Assembly: GCF_042944905.1 (NCBI RefSeq)
Contig: NZ_CP168496.1
Coordinates: forward strand, 806,001 to 870,000
Direction of reading: 5' to 3'
DNA length: 64,000 nucleotides
From: Psychrobacillus sp042944905
Lineage (GTDB): Bacteria; Bacillota; Bacilli; Bacillales_A; Planococcaceae
The position numbers and the translations under genes are program-made. Below, one piece after another: positions 15,838-23,919 of the stretch. The notes under the pieces are model-generated. The model searched no databases. It was not told the origin of the DNA and worked only from the letters and a program-made list of their open reading frames with translations. Position 1 is the stretch's first letter, and every line of letters starts with the position of its first letter.

Positions 15838-16183
15838 GAACTACAACGTTTTGGTACGAGATATGGTCATATCGGAAGGATTTATCAAAAAAGATACTTT
15901 GCGAAGGAAGTAAACTCACGATTAGGGCTACTTGTTGTAAGTAGTTACATACAACGTAATCCGATTGATACAAAACAGCCGATTGTTGAACGACTAGAAT
16001 GGTATCCATACTGCTCTTTCCCATTTTCGACGAAACAAAAACACCACCGCCTTTTGTAAATCGGGAATTCTTGAAGAAATTATTGCCTCCTACAATGGAA
16101 AGGACAAATGCTGCCTACTGCCAGAATTTACAGAAGAACAAATGGATGAATTAAAGATTTGTGCAATGGTTATGGAAGATTGA
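15838..16183 (+). pseudogene. Relic of a REP-associated (RAYT-type) Y1 transposase
   Basis: The frame from 15838 reads RYGHIGRIYQKRYFAKEVN, then LLVVSSYIQRNP, then VERLEWYPYCSF. This is the second half of the Y1 transposase domain (IS200-like, TnpA-REP): the H-x-x-x-x-I-x-Q-x-R-Y/F segment, YI-x-x-NP and YP-x-x-S. A frameshift follows near 16020, after which DETKTPPPFVNREFLKK continues in another frame, and a third frame stays open to the TGA at 16181. The N-terminal half with the HUH motif is absent. In REP systems such enzymes mobilise palindromic repeats as single strands. It is bordered by a dispersed repeat. Confidence 0.6.
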
Positions 16184-16321
16184 AAATGTTCCCTCTGCTA
16201 AAGAATAGGAAAAATTGAAATTTTCAAGAAAGTAAAGCATATACTGATAATGCTGCATTATCGCTTGAATGCATGTATTAAAATATCCGTTAGTTTGAAC
16301 TTTTGGAAGTGGGGAATTTAT

Positions 16322-16780
16322 ATGGCTACCTGGACAGTAGGAAAAAATGCGATTTGTTTTATTGAATTAAAAGATTATATTAACTATTTAAGCACACTAA
16401 GTGTAGGAGAAGTGAATCGAGGAAAAGAAGCGTACGTTAGCAGATTAATGGAGATATATCCACTGCTTAAAGAACACGGTACAACAGAAGCCGTAATTCA
16501 ACATTTAGACTATTTATATGCACTTGCGATGGGAGAAATAAAGACGAGCACTGAAAAAGACCAATGCTATTTTGGAATCCTTTCAAATCCGACTGAATAT
16601 GTGAATGAGTGTGGAGCGGAAGAACTTATTGAAGAACATGAATTTGTGGATGGGGAGGATGAAACTAATCTCGATATAGAAACGTTAGACGATAGTATCA
16701 GTTTAACAGGTGAACATAGGGATTCATTATTATCATTTATTGGACATGGTCATTTAGGAAACAAATATTGCTTTTTTTAG
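16322..16780 (+). CDS. Hypothetical acidic protein
   Basis: The protein has 152 residues. ATG at 16322 follows AAGTGGGG; an upstream in-frame ATG at 16250 lacks a ribosome site. The first 90 residues look folded (WTVGKNAICFIELKDYINYL, VSRLMEIYPLLKEHG). The rest is acidic (EELIEEHEFVDGEDETN) and ends GHGHLGNKYCFF. It is not recognised and has no clear partner. The following 670 bp hold only a repeat and hairpins. Confidence 0.5.
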   Translation: MATWTVGKNAICFIELKDYINYLSTLSVGEVNRGKEAYVSRLMEIYPLLKEHGTTEAVIQHLDYLYALAMGEIKTSTEKDQCYFGILSNPTEYVNECGAEELIEEHEFVDGEDETNLDIETLDDSISLTGEHRDSLLSFIGHGHLGNKYCFF

Positions 16781-16970
16781 TATTGAAGGTGGATTGGGTG
16801 GAAAATCTAAATACTAAAACCAAAGAAAGCCCTATTAGAATTAGCGAAAGAAATGTCTGTCGCTTCCTCTACTAGACAAACAAAAGAAGTCATAAAACAT
16901 AGTATCATTAAATATTTTGAACGATAAAAAATGGATGACTTTATTAGAATAGATCGACATTAGAAATAGT

Positions 16971-17030
16971 GAGACTCCCCTGTGTAAGACGCAATTCCAA
17001 ACCATTCTTGAAATTGAATACAATTCACTT
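16971..17030 (+). repeat. Dispersed repeat, diverged
   Basis: Gagactcccctgtgtaagac, caattccaaaccattcttg, aaattgaatacaattcac. Many substitutions, but the order is kept. Confidence 0.65.
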
Positions 17031-17096
17031 TTGACGTTTATCGAATATTAATAAGATGGAAACACAAAAACCGACACCTTTTTTCCAAAACTTCAC

Positions 17097-17141
17097 AAAA
17101 AGGAAGTGAACCCAATTGAATTTGGGATTGCTTCCTTTTTA
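17097..17141. terminator. Hairpin with T-run
   Basis: AAAAAGGAAG pairs with CTTCCTTTTT, with an inner CCCAATT/AATTTGGG stem. Confidence 0.75.
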
Positions 17142-17293
17142 ACATTTTACTTTCTTAGTTCATAGCTTTCAAAAAGTTCAATTGAACCAAAACAGATGTG
17201 CCATTGAGCAGTTCTTCTTTGTCTATTCTATTACCTTCTCCATCTCGCACCTTCTCCAGTAGAAGTAATTTTCTGTAGATCAATCAATATTTG

Positions 17294-17332
17294 AAGCCTC
17301 TTAATCCTGAAAATGGGTTGAGAGGCTTTTGT
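17294..17332 (+). terminator. Hairpin with T-run
   Basis: AAGCCTCTTAATCC pairs imperfectly with GGGTTGAGAGGCTT, followed by TTG. Confidence 0.65.
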
Positions 17333-17454
17333 ATTGTCGATACATGTCGAAAGTATTTGGTAGAATCAATGCAAAATATCGTGTAAAGTAATGTTAGTAT
17401 TATAGGTAATTTGACAGATGGTGTTGTATTGGATTTGAATGGGGGAAATTATAC

Positions 17455-18459
17455 ATGTACAAAAAAGCTTCTGCAATTTTTTTAATTCTTTTTATATCAG
17501 TGCTATTTATTAATATCAATCAAGCAACTGCGAGTTCCAAAGTGATGTGGGGGAAGACCGAGTTAAAGATTGGACAACTTGGAAAAGCGACAGTTCTTTC
17601 TAATTCAGTTTTATGGAAAATGGACAAAGATAATTCTCTCATAAAAATCCGTGATTTGAAAAGAGGCGAAGAGTATCGAGTATACAGCTATAAAGGTAAT
17701 CATGGGGGAATTTATGGCGTTGGCGGTGGAGAATTTATTCAAAAAAGTACTTCAATAAAATATGAAACGCCTTCAAAGGGTAAGTTGAACTTACTGGCAA
17801 AGTTGAGTAAGGATAATAATTCGAAATCGCCTGGCACACAAGATGATTTAGAATCTATTACTTTAGCAAGTAGTCCATTTAGTGGTGCGGAACATGTATT
17901 TACTCTCCAAGGAAATGACCCATTCAATAGACGTCTCATTGTTTTTAACAAAATTACTGGAAAGAACGTATATATTCCAGCAGATCATGAGATTTTTAAT
18001 GATAGTGACAATATCTATCTAGATGGTACAAAAGACTTTATATTTATAAAACATTATGCGAATAGAAAAAAATCCACCTATCGTATTTCATTATTACCAC
18101 CATTTGAAATCAAGCAAGTACTTAAGGATATTCATGATTCCATAGTGTTTAATGACAAATTGTATTTTTTTAATATAAATGAAATTGATCCAATTACGCA
18201 CAAATTAAATCTAATGTCTGCAGATTTAGATGGTAGTAATCATGAAGTTTTTATGGAACTTGAACCAATTTACATTCCTACCTTTCGATATTATGTACCT
18301 GGTTCAGTATTAGTTTCATTAAAGCATACTGATTCTGATATGGATAGAGATAGTATAAAACACTTGAACCTAGAAACGAAAGAATTAGAAGTATGGCGGA
18401 AATGCCAAAGTCGCAAAGATAAGGGTCCCTGTTTCAGAATTATTCCTGAACCACAATAG
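17455..18459 (+). CDS. Exported protein with SH3-like N-terminal region
   Basis: The protein has 334 residues; ATG at 17455 follows GGGGGAAA. A signal peptide (residues 1-27, ending QATAS) is followed by MWGKTELKIGQLGKATVL, LKRGEEYRVYSY and GIYGVGGGEF. That region is known from Bacillus exported proteins and is probably a small beta-barrel. The remainder is beta-rich (LNLMSADLDGSNHEVFMELE), perhaps propeller-like. No catalytic motif is seen. The last dozen codons and the stop come from a decayed dispersed repeat (gggtccctgtttcagaatta), so the C-terminus is secondary. Confidence 0.65.
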   Translation: MYKKASAIFLILFISVLFININQATASSKVMWGKTELKIGQLGKATVLSNSVLWKMDKDNSLIKIRDLKRGEEYRVYSYKGNHGGIYGVGGGEFIQKSTSIKYETPSKGKLNLLAKLSKDNNSKSPGTQDDLESITLASSPFSGAEHVFTLQGNDPFNRRLIVFNKITGKNVYIPADHEIFNDSDNIYLDGTKDFIFIKHYANRKKSTYRISLLPPFEIKQVLKDIHDSIVFNDKLYFFNINEIDPITHKLNLMSADLDGSNHEVFMELEPIYIPTFRYYVPGSVLVSLKHTDSDMDRDSIKHLNLETKELEVWRKCQSRKDKGPCFRIIPEPQ

Positions 18460-18478
18460 ACTATTCAATAGCCGTCCC
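18422..18478 (+). repeat. Dispersed repeats: one coding, one cut by an IS
   Basis: Bases 18422-18468 (gggtccctgtttcagaatta ... caatagactattcaa) are a decayed copy that forms the end of the preceding gene. Bases 18472-18478 (ccgtccc) are the 5' stump of another copy, interrupted by an IS3 remnant. Confidence 0.65.
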
Positions 18479-18679
18479 TGTAGTCTAGCCCCTATTTTAT
18501 GGACAGTGTAGAATTGTGCATTAGCTAGCTGAATGTTTTAACTTTAAATAAGCAGCTGGACTTAAATAACCCAGTCTTTTTTGACCACGATTTTCGTTAA
18601 AATATGCAATGTATAAGAGTAAATCTTTCTTTACCTGTTTGGCATTATCTGTCGCAAACAGGTGCGGGAATTCCGTCTT
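18479..18679 (-). mobile_element. IS3-family remnant, left end plus 3' end of orfB
   Basis: The first 201 bp match the left end (TGTAGTCTAGCCCC) and the last part of orfB of the complete IS3 copies, with several substitutions. The match stops at ttccgtctt and is followed by aaaaacgcgtccctgcgttag of a dispersed repeat. It is an older copy reduced to one end. Confidence 0.85.
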
Positions 18680-18683
18680 GAAA

Positions 18684-18765
18684 AACGCGTCCCTGCGTTA
18701 GAAACAACTCTACACTATTCTGACAATTTAATACAATTCACTATCGAATATTATCTAGCATACAT
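18684..18765 (+). repeat. Dispersed repeat, full length with long tail
   Basis: Acgcgtccctgcgttagaaac, the core ctattctgacaatttaatac, and the tail ctatcgaatattatctagcatac. It is followed by a hairpin (GCAGTCGAA / TTCGGCTGC, 18784-18809) without a long T-run. Confidence 0.85.
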
Positions 18766-18927
18766 GTGCCAGAAAAGGAAAAAGCAGTCGAAATTGTGTC
18801 TTCGGCTGCTTAATGAATATATTTTAAAATGTATTGCCTTTTTCATAACTTAAACCTTATAAAGTCGATGCAAAAAGTTGAATTAGAATGCAGGGCAAGT
18901 ATTAACTAACCCTACAACCTATATTAG

Positions 18928-19308
18928 CTATATTCTAGTTTGGAATCGCTGATAAAAATCTGAAGTGATGTATCGATGCCCAAAAGCGAGTATCAAAATA
19001 TGAGAAATTGGTTGGTAGACCATTCTCATATCTTCTTCACCTTGAAATTTCGGATAAGGACTTGAAAAGTGATAAGATTTCCAACCTTCAAGATTAAATT
19101 TCAAATCTTCCCCTATACGATCATTATTTATAACGTCATAAATAGCAGTCTTCAATGAATTTATGACATTCTTAAACTGTGATTCATTCTCTTTAAACAC
19201 CTCGGAAAGAGCTAAAACATCTAAAGCTAAATGATTAGGATCCATTTGAATTCCTTCAATTGATGCAATTTCCTTAATTGTTTGTTTTAATAATGCACGA
19301 TCAATCAT
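18928..19308 (-). CDS. Hypothetical protein, downstream member of an overlapping pair
   Basis: The protein has 126 residues. Its ATG at 19308 overlaps the stop of the upstream gene by 8 bases, so translation is probably coupled. It reads IASIEGIQMDPNHLALDVLA, then GEDLKFNLEGWKSYHFSSPY and EEDMRMVYQPISHILILAFG with HRY near the end. The last segment resembles RelE/ParE-like toxins (RMVY....I.IL..GHR), but the fold is not certain. The gene order and sizes suggest a toxin-antitoxin pair. Confidence 0.5.
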   Translation of the reverse strand: MIDRALLKQTIKEIASIEGIQMDPNHLALDVLALSEVFKENESQFKNVINSLKTAIYDVINNDRIGEDLKFNLEGWKSYHFSSPYPKFQGEEDMRMVYQPISHILILAFGHRYITSDFYQRFQTRI

Positions 19309-19693
19309 TCACTTGGGAACCTCTGGTATCTAACAGTTCGTCTAAGTAATCCGATGCAGCTAATGCTAACTTATCTCCAGTTAACGGTTGCGTTTCTTGA
19401 ACTCGATGACTATATAAATTATTTAGTTGAACATCCATTAGTTCTTGTTCTAATAATTTTATCTGTTTAATTAGACTAGGTACCAAATTGGGAACACTAA
19501 TTTGGGCGACTGTGTCAACGCCAGAAATAACTTCAATTGTACTATACTGTTCTAAAAGTGGAATCCACTCTTTCGTGTCACGAATTTTAGATAAAGCAAC
19601 ACGATTAGGGTTTGGCATTTCACGTTCCAAATCAGCAACCTTATAATCAGCAGCTATCGGCATTTTTTCCACCTTCTCTTCTTTTTCGATCAT
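19301..19693 (-). CDS. Hypothetical protein, upstream member of an overlapping pair
   Basis: The protein has 130 residues, with ATG at 19693 after GAGGAGG. It reads VADLEREMPNPNRVALSKIR, then SVPNLVPSLIKQIKLLEQEL and LALAASDYLDELLDTRGSQ. It is helical and charged and fits an antitoxin or partner role, but it is not a recognised family. It overlaps the next gene by 8 bases. Confidence 0.5.
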   Translation of the reverse strand: MIEKEEKVEKMPIAADYKVADLEREMPNPNRVALSKIRDTKEWIPLLEQYSTIEVISGVDTVAQISVPNLVPSLIKQIKLLEQELMDVQLNNLYSHRVQETQPLTGDKLALAASDYLDELLDTRGSQVND

Positions 19694-19814
19694 TTTGTCC
19701 TCCTCATTATAACTAATTGGATATTATTTGTACATTATTATGCACAAAAATATCCTTTTTGTATAGTATGTACAGGATCCTTTAAAATCAACAGTTTTTC
19801 AGTTTTATTTTTAA

Positions 19815-19839
19815 AACCCGTCCCTGTAAAACCCGTCCC
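19815..19839 (+). repeat. Dispersed repeat 5' stumps before IS copy B
   Basis: Aaaacccgtccctgt occurs twice in a row, the second cut by the IS at cgtccc. The matching right part is at 21158. Confidence 0.75.
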
Positions 19840-19881
19840 TGTAGTCTAGCCCCTATTTTATGGACAGTGTAGAATTGTGCA

Positions 19882-20733
19882 TTAGCTAGCTGAATGTTTT
19901 AACTTTAAATAAGCAGTTGGACTTAAATAACCCAGTCTTTTTTGACCACGGTTTTGGTTAAAATATGCAATGTATAAGAGTAAATCTTTCTTTACCTGTT
20001 TGGCATTATCTGTCGCATACAAGTGCGGGAATTCTGTCTTTAATTGCGAAAAAAAGCTCTCAATTACAGCGTTATCCCAGCAGTTTGCCTTCCGAGACAT
20101 ACTTGGTGAAAAGTGAAGTTTCTTGGCAAGATTTTTATACTTAAAAGACTTATAGACACTTCCTTGATCAGAGTGAATGATGACGTTTGTTAAGTCGGGC
20201 AACTTTCTAGTTTTCATTGCTTGTTTAACAGTAGTTTCTACCAGGTTTGCAGTTGGACTATCGCTCATTTCAAATGCAATAATTTCTCGATTACAAAGAT
20301 CCATGATTGCAGAAACGTAAAATTTATCTTCTTCCACTGTAATCTCAGATAGATCGGTAACCCATTTACGATTGGGCAGCGAAGCATCAAAATCTCTATT
20401 AAGAAGGTTTGGATATACCCAGTCAGATTGTGCATCTTTCTTAGATTGGAAGTACTTCTTAACTCGAATTTTAGATTTAATATTCATCTCATTCATTAAT
20501 CGCTGTACACGCTTGTGATTAATTACATGATCGTGGTTAGCTTTCAGTTCACCAGCAATTCTTTTCACGCCAATGGTGCCACCAGTAAAATCATATAAGC
20601 TTTGGATGACCGTAATATCGATTTGATCCCGCTCAGAAAGAGACTTTTGAGGTTGTGCCATATAGTTGTAATATCCACTGGTTGATACTTTTAATGTTTT
20701 ACAAAGTGTAGTTACTGGATAATCCTTTCTCAA
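19882..20733 (-). CDS. IS3-family transposase OrfB (DDE integrase core)
   Basis: The protein has 283 residues and starts at a TTG overlapping the orfA stop by 4 bases. An HTH_21 segment is followed by an integrase core with DDE residues: WVTDLSEITVEEDKFYVSAI (first Asp), VIIHSDQGSVY (second Asp), and NAVIESFFSQLKTE (Glu). It ends YLSPTAYLKLKHSAS. It is presumably made mainly as an OrfAB fusion by -1 frameshifting, as known for IS150 relatives. Confidence 0.95.
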   Translation of the reverse strand: MRKDYPVTTLCKTLKVSTSGYYNYMAQPQKSLSERDQIDITVIQSLYDFTGGTIGVKRIAGELKANHDHVINHKRVQRLMNEMNIKSKIRVKKYFQSKKDAQSDWVYPNLLNRDFDASLPNRKWVTDLSEITVEEDKFYVSAIMDLCNREIIAFEMSDSPTANLVETTVKQAMKTRKLPDLTNVIIHSDQGSVYKSFKYKNLAKKLHFSPSMSRKANCWDNAVIESFFSQLKTEFPHLYATDNAKQVKKDLLLYIAYFNQNRGQKRLGYLSPTAYLKLKHSAS

Positions 20734-21089
20734 GGCCGTAATGGCTTCGAAGCACTTCTTTTTTCGTTCTCCTTGAGAAAGGCCTGGAACTTTTTTAAGA
20801 TTTCATTTTGTATCAATTGCTCCTTGTACTTCTTTTCTATATCTCTTAATCTATTTAGTTCTGCAGTGTGTTCAATCAAATCTGATTTCTCATAGTGTGA
20901 GAGAAGTGCATCTTCACCATGTTCTCTGTAAAGTTTCAGCCACCCTGTCAATGAATTAATATGAATTTCCAGTTCGTCCGCGACATCTTGCCTGTTACGT
21001 TTATTCAGACGTACTTCATTTACTGCAAATAACTTTTGTTCATATGTGAGTTGACGTTTTTTTGTTTTCTTACGAATGTTCATGATCAT
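20730..21089 (-). CDS. IS3-family transposase OrfA
   Basis: The 119 residues are identical to the copy at 31-390, with a helix-turn-helix and a coiled coil. It overlaps orfB by 4 bases. Confidence 0.95.
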   Translation of the reverse strand: MIMNIRKKTKKRQLTYEQKLFAVNEVRLNKRNRQDVADELEIHINSLTGWLKLYREHGEDALLSHYEKSDLIEHTAELNRLRDIEKKYKEQLIQNEILKKFQAFLKENEKRSASKPLRP

Positions 21090-21157
21090 GCCCCTCTCAG
21101 ATGGTTGTATTTACACAATTATAACACTCTATGTGTCCATTATAAGGGGGTCGACCA

Positions 21158-21225
21158 CTGTGTTAGAAACAATTCTAAACTATTCTGACAATAGACTGCA
21201 ATTCACTATTATATATTATCTAGAA
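21158..21225 (+). repeat. Dispersed repeat, right part after IS copy B
   Basis: Ctgtgttagaaacaattct, core ctattctgacaatagactgc, tail ctattatatattatctagaattc. It continues as the module that also follows 2582 (see 21247 hairpin and text to 21375). Confidence 0.85.
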
Positions 21226-21246
21226 TTCCTGTTGTATAAAAGGAGA

Positions 21247-21284
21247 AGGCAGCCGAAATTGAAAACTTTCGGTTGCCTCCTTAT
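21247..21284 (+). terminator. Intrinsic terminator-like hairpin
   Basis: AGGCAGCCGAA / TTCGGTTGCCT followed by CCTTATT, a copy of the hairpin at 2658. Confidence 0.6.
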
Positions 21285-21378
21285 TATTGGAATTATTTAA
21301 GTTTCAAAATGCGGCCATTTATTAAAGATATTTTGAAGCATCCCTATGTCGGCAACATTTTCCGATGAAACAACTTTA

Positions 21379-21603
21379 TTATTGTCCGAAACGACTTTCT
21401 AACTCAAATATTCGTTGTTCTAGTTCAAGATTTTTATGTTCGATAAAGCTCATTTTTTTACTTGTGTGATCGCGATTGTTGTCCAATTTTTCACCGTTCT
21501 TAATTGCATATTTTTCTATCGTTTCTAAGCGTTCATTCATTTCCATGCGAAATTCTTTTTGTTCGGCTTGAATAGCTTGTAGTATTTCTATGACTTTTTC
21601 CAT
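21379..21603 (-). CDS. Small coiled-coil protein
   Basis: The protein has 74 residues from ATG at 21603, which follows AGGGGTG at 10 bases. A longer open frame reaches 21744 but its upstream part is read from a dispersed repeat, so I reject it. The protein is almost all coiled coil (MEKVIEILQAIQAEQKEFRM, ERLETIEKYAIKNGEKLDNN, NLELEQRIFELESRFGQ). Similar proteins accompany phage or plasmid modules, but the function is unknown. Confidence 0.5.
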   Translation of the reverse strand: MEKVIEILQAIQAEQKEFRMEMNERLETIEKYAIKNGEKLDNNRDHTSKKMSFIEHKNLELEQRIFELESRFGQ

Positions 21604-21685
21604 TACTTGGTTGCACCCCTTATATCCAGGTAGTATTTGTTTAATTATATCAGAAAACCCCTTCCTGTTCACAGCGAAAATTTTG

Positions 21686-21731
21686 TCGTGTCCCTGTGTC
21701 CGAAACAATTCTGACAATTCCCTACGATTTA
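21686..21731 (+). repeat. Dispersed repeat with deleted arm
   Basis: Gtcgtgtccctgtgtccgaaac, then attctgacaattccctacg. One arm of the stem is lost. Confidence 0.7.
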
Positions 21732-21806
21732 ATCTTAAGATCATGAAGAGGGGATACTGTTAGAACAATTTCAAAAGAATGTTAATGATATAGGGAAAGT
21801 ATTAGA

Positions 21807-21840
21807 GCGGCTGAAATTTCATCTTCAGCGGCTTTCTTTT
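21807..21840 (+). terminator. Hairpin with T-run
   Basis: GCGGCTGAA pairs with TTCAGCGGC (one mismatch) around atttcatc, followed by TTTCTTTT. Confidence 0.65.
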
Positions 21841-21875
21841 CTAAAAGTTGTGCATTCTGCTTTCGTATTTGAAAA

Positions 21876-21895
21876 ACGCGTCCACTGTGTCAGAA
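21876..21895 (+). repeat. Dispersed repeat, left part, interrupted by an IS4-type element
   Basis: Acgcgtccactgtgtcagaa. It continues at 23431 after the IS. The last nine bases (gtgtcagaa) are the target duplication. Confidence 0.85.
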
Positions 21896-23430
21896 CACTA
21901 GCGTTGCAAGAGTTACAAATATATTTATATAATCAATATATTTACAGTAAGTTAGGATACGAAAAAATAAAAAAGAGAACAGGTTTCCAATGGTAAATCA
22001 GTTCCCTTTTTTTTACTATTAAGTTTGATCTTGCTGTTTCTTTTTTTCTAATGCTTTTTTCTTCTTTTCTTTTTTGACAAAATGTTCACTTGTGATTGGA
22101 CTGACAATGGCAAAATCTTCTCCGTATTGGATTGTTTTAGGTTTTGGTATCGGGACTTTCTGACGCCCTTTGCTCTTTCTAAGTTTCCGATTGAAGTGCT
22201 GTAAAAGTTCCTTCATTTTGTTCAGTTTGAACTCCTGTATCGTACTAAAAAATGTCCAAAGCGTTTTCGTTGGTTGGTAGGTAAGCCGCATAATTTCCGT
22301 TAACGCAACCGTTATTAAGGCGATAAACATTTGGTTCCAGATACCAATAGGAGATTCGCTGAACAAATGGTTTACCTTGACGTGCTGTTTGAGCCACTTG
22401 AAGAAAAGCTCCACATACCAACGATTTTTATAGGCTTCTAAAATCTCGTCCTCGGACAAATCGAGACGATTTGTAATCAAATGAAATACAGTTCCTTTAT
22501 CGTCTATAAATTCGATATAGCGGAGAGGCTCCTCACGGGTTAGTATGGATACCTTTTCATTTTTCCTAACGCTCGGATTTGTAGGCGTATAGGATCGTAA
22601 TGTTTCCATTCGAAAAGTCTTTCTTACTCGAACAAGAAAATGGATATTTCTTTGTAGCCAACCACCCATTTTTGTTTTGTGGGCATATCCTCGATCCATT
22701 ACATATAATGCACCATCCGCATCGATGGTGTGATTTACCGCATCAGAATCCGCCACATTTCCAGTGGATGGAATCATCTTTTCTGGAAAAACACTGTCGG
22801 ACGAAGCGACGGCTATACGGACATGTAATTTTATTCCGCAGGAATCTTTAGAAATTGCGGTCCAATTCGCAGCGTTATTTGGCAGCTTGATATAGGTACC
22901 ATCAATGATTCGAAGGAGGTCTACATTGGCATTCAACCCTTTAGCATCCCTTTTTAACCGCCAATAATGTGCAGCCAAACGTCCTAGAAGGTCTGCTAAA
23001 TGGACCGTATTCAGATTCGCTAATCGTCTCCCAATTGTCGAGTGACTGATCGATTCTACTCCGAGTTCTTCTAAAAACTTGGGTTTTGAATAAAGACCGG
23101 TTTCAATTTTCCTTTGACTATCCCACTTACAGAGGTTTGCCAGAATAAATATTTTTACCAAAGAAAAGTCCGTGAGTTTCTTTGCATCATAGTTCATAAG
23201 TGGACAAGCTAAAACATTGGTAGGTAAATTAGATAAATATTGACGAAAGACTAAATCTTTGTGTACACTTTTCATGGTTGAACTCCTTTTGATTGTGTAG
23301 GGAACTGATTTAGTTGTCGTTTCCTTACCTACATTAGGAGTTTTTTGGTGTTTATTCAAGTATTATTTCAAAAATTTATTTTAAATTTATTCTATTTTTT
23401 ACTGATTTTTGAAACTATGCAACGCTAGTG
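21896..23430 (-). mobile_element. IS4-family element, 1535 bp, with 9-bp target duplication
   Basis: The ends are CACTAGCGTTGCA and TGCAACGCTAGTG, exact inverted repeats of 13 bp. GTGTCAGAA is present on both sides (21887-21895 and 23431-23439) as a direct target duplication. The target is a dispersed repeat. One transposase gene fills the element, preceded on the left by a hairpin (GAACAGGTTTCC / GGTAAATCAGTTC) with a T-run. Confidence 0.93.
22019..23275 (-). CDS. IS4-family transposase
   Basis: The protein has 418 residues with ATG at 23275, seven bases after AAAAGGAG; a longer frame to 23359 has no such site. DDE residues: LLRIIDGTYIKLP (Asp), ALYVMDRGYAHK (Asp), and YKNRWYVELFFKWLKQHVKV (the Y-x2-R-...-E-x6-K signature of IS4). 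The C-terminus is lysine-rich. It is intact. Confidence 0.9.
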   Translation of the reverse strand: MKSVHKDLVFRQYLSNLPTNVLACPLMNYDAKKLTDFSLVKIFILANLCKWDSQRKIETGLYSKPKFLEELGVESISHSTIGRRLANLNTVHLADLLGRLAAHYWRLKRDAKGLNANVDLLRIIDGTYIKLPNNAANWTAISKDSCGIKLHVRIAVASSDSVFPEKMIPSTGNVADSDAVNHTIDADGALYVMDRGYAHKTKMGGWLQRNIHFLVRVRKTFRMETLRSYTPTNPSVRKNEKVSILTREEPLRYIEFIDDKGTVFHLITNRLDLSEDEILEAYKNRWYVELFFKWLKQHVKVNHLFSESPIGIWNQMFIALITVALTEIMRLTYQPTKTLWTFFSTIQEFKLNKMKELLQHFNRKLRKSKGRQKVPIPKPKTIQYGEDFAIVSPITSEHFVKKEKKKKALEKKKQQDQT

Positions 23431-23475
23431 GTGTCAGAAACAATTCCAAACTATTCAGACGATTTACTGTTAAAT
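23431..23475 (+). repeat. Dispersed repeat, right part after the IS4-type element
   Basis: Gtgtcagaaacaattccaaac, tattcagacgatttactg, followed by the aagcaagcactaaataaca tail and a weak hairpin to 23530. Confidence 0.8.
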
Positions 23476-23656
23476 AAGCAAGCACTAAATAACATCTACT
23501 TCAAAACAGCTAGGCGTTATTTTTCGCTTATATTTGATAAATTTCATAGGATTCATTGTAGACAATTTTAGTTTTTGAGAGGAAAGCATTCAGTCTATCG
23601 TTATTATGATAAAATAATAGTGCAACTAAATATTGGATGGGTGGTTGGTTGTCGTG

Positions 23657-23679
23657 CTTCTTTCCTTAATGGAAAGGAG
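23657..23679 (+). promoter_or_regulatory. Hairpin sequestering a ribosome-binding site
   Basis: CTTCTTTCC pairs with GGAAAGGAG around ttaat (one G-T pair). It covers most of the unusually long Shine-Dalgarno GGAAAGGAGGTGAT of the next gene. Confidence 0.65.
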
Positions 23680-23688
23680 GTGATAATC

Positions 23689-23838
23689 ATGGAAACATTT
23701 CTTGTAATTCTACGAGAAATTCTGAAAGGTGTTGTGCGCGAAACAAGTGCATTTTTCTTTCGGAAAAACTTATTAGTAAACAAAAAGAAAACCACCACGA
23801 GCCGTCGTAAGCATAAGGGTGGTTCTCAACGTAAATAA
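23689..23838 (+). CDS. Small basic peptide, candidate type I toxin
   Basis: The protein has 49 residues, with ATG at 23689 behind an almost complete anti-16S match (AAAGGAGGTGAT). The N-terminal half is hydrophobic/amphipathic (METFLVILREILKGVVRETS), followed by FFFRK and a very basic tail (TTTSRRKHKGGSQRK). The locus has the marks of Bacillus type I toxins: a buried ribosome site, a terminator at 23877, and a near-consensus promoter on the opposite strand just beyond it (23920-23948) that would drive an antisense RNA over the 3' end. The family itself is not recognised. Confidence 0.6.
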   Translation: METFLVILREILKGVVRETSAFFFRKNLLVNKKKTTTSRRKHKGGSQRK

Positions 23839-23876
23839 ATTAGTTTGACAACCACCACCCTGACGGTAGAGGTTGC

Positions 23877-23910
23877 AAGAGAGGAGCGTTAGAGCGCTTC
23901 TCTCTTTTAA
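23877..23910 (+). terminator. Intrinsic terminator of the small toxin gene
   Basis: AGAGAGGAGCG-ttaga-GCGCTTCTCTCT followed by TTTT. Confidence 0.85.
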
Positions 23911-23919
23911 TATATGTCC

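Larger units (their letters stand above)
19840..21157 (-). mobile_element. IS3-family (IS150-like) element, copy B, complete 1318 bp
   Basis: The left end is TGTAGTCTAGCCCC and the right end GGGGGTCGACCA, an imperfect inverted repeat with TG...CA ends and inner TTATGGACA / TGTCCATTA matches. It carries orfA and orfB. It is identical to copies C and D over its length. It is inserted within a dispersed repeat, between cgtccc and ctgtgttag. No clean target duplication is visible. Confidence 0.95.

Noticed and set aside
15779..16024. Minus-strand frame of 81 codons
   Set aside because: It is the shadow of the plus-strand Y1-transposase relic.
18662..21300. Open frames running through repeat copies (LETILHYSDN-like peptides at 18662-18853, 21076-21300, 27592-27795)
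   Set aside because: The same frame is interrupted by stops in many other copies (caattgac gives TGA), there is no ribosome site, and the reading frame follows from the repeat sequence itself.
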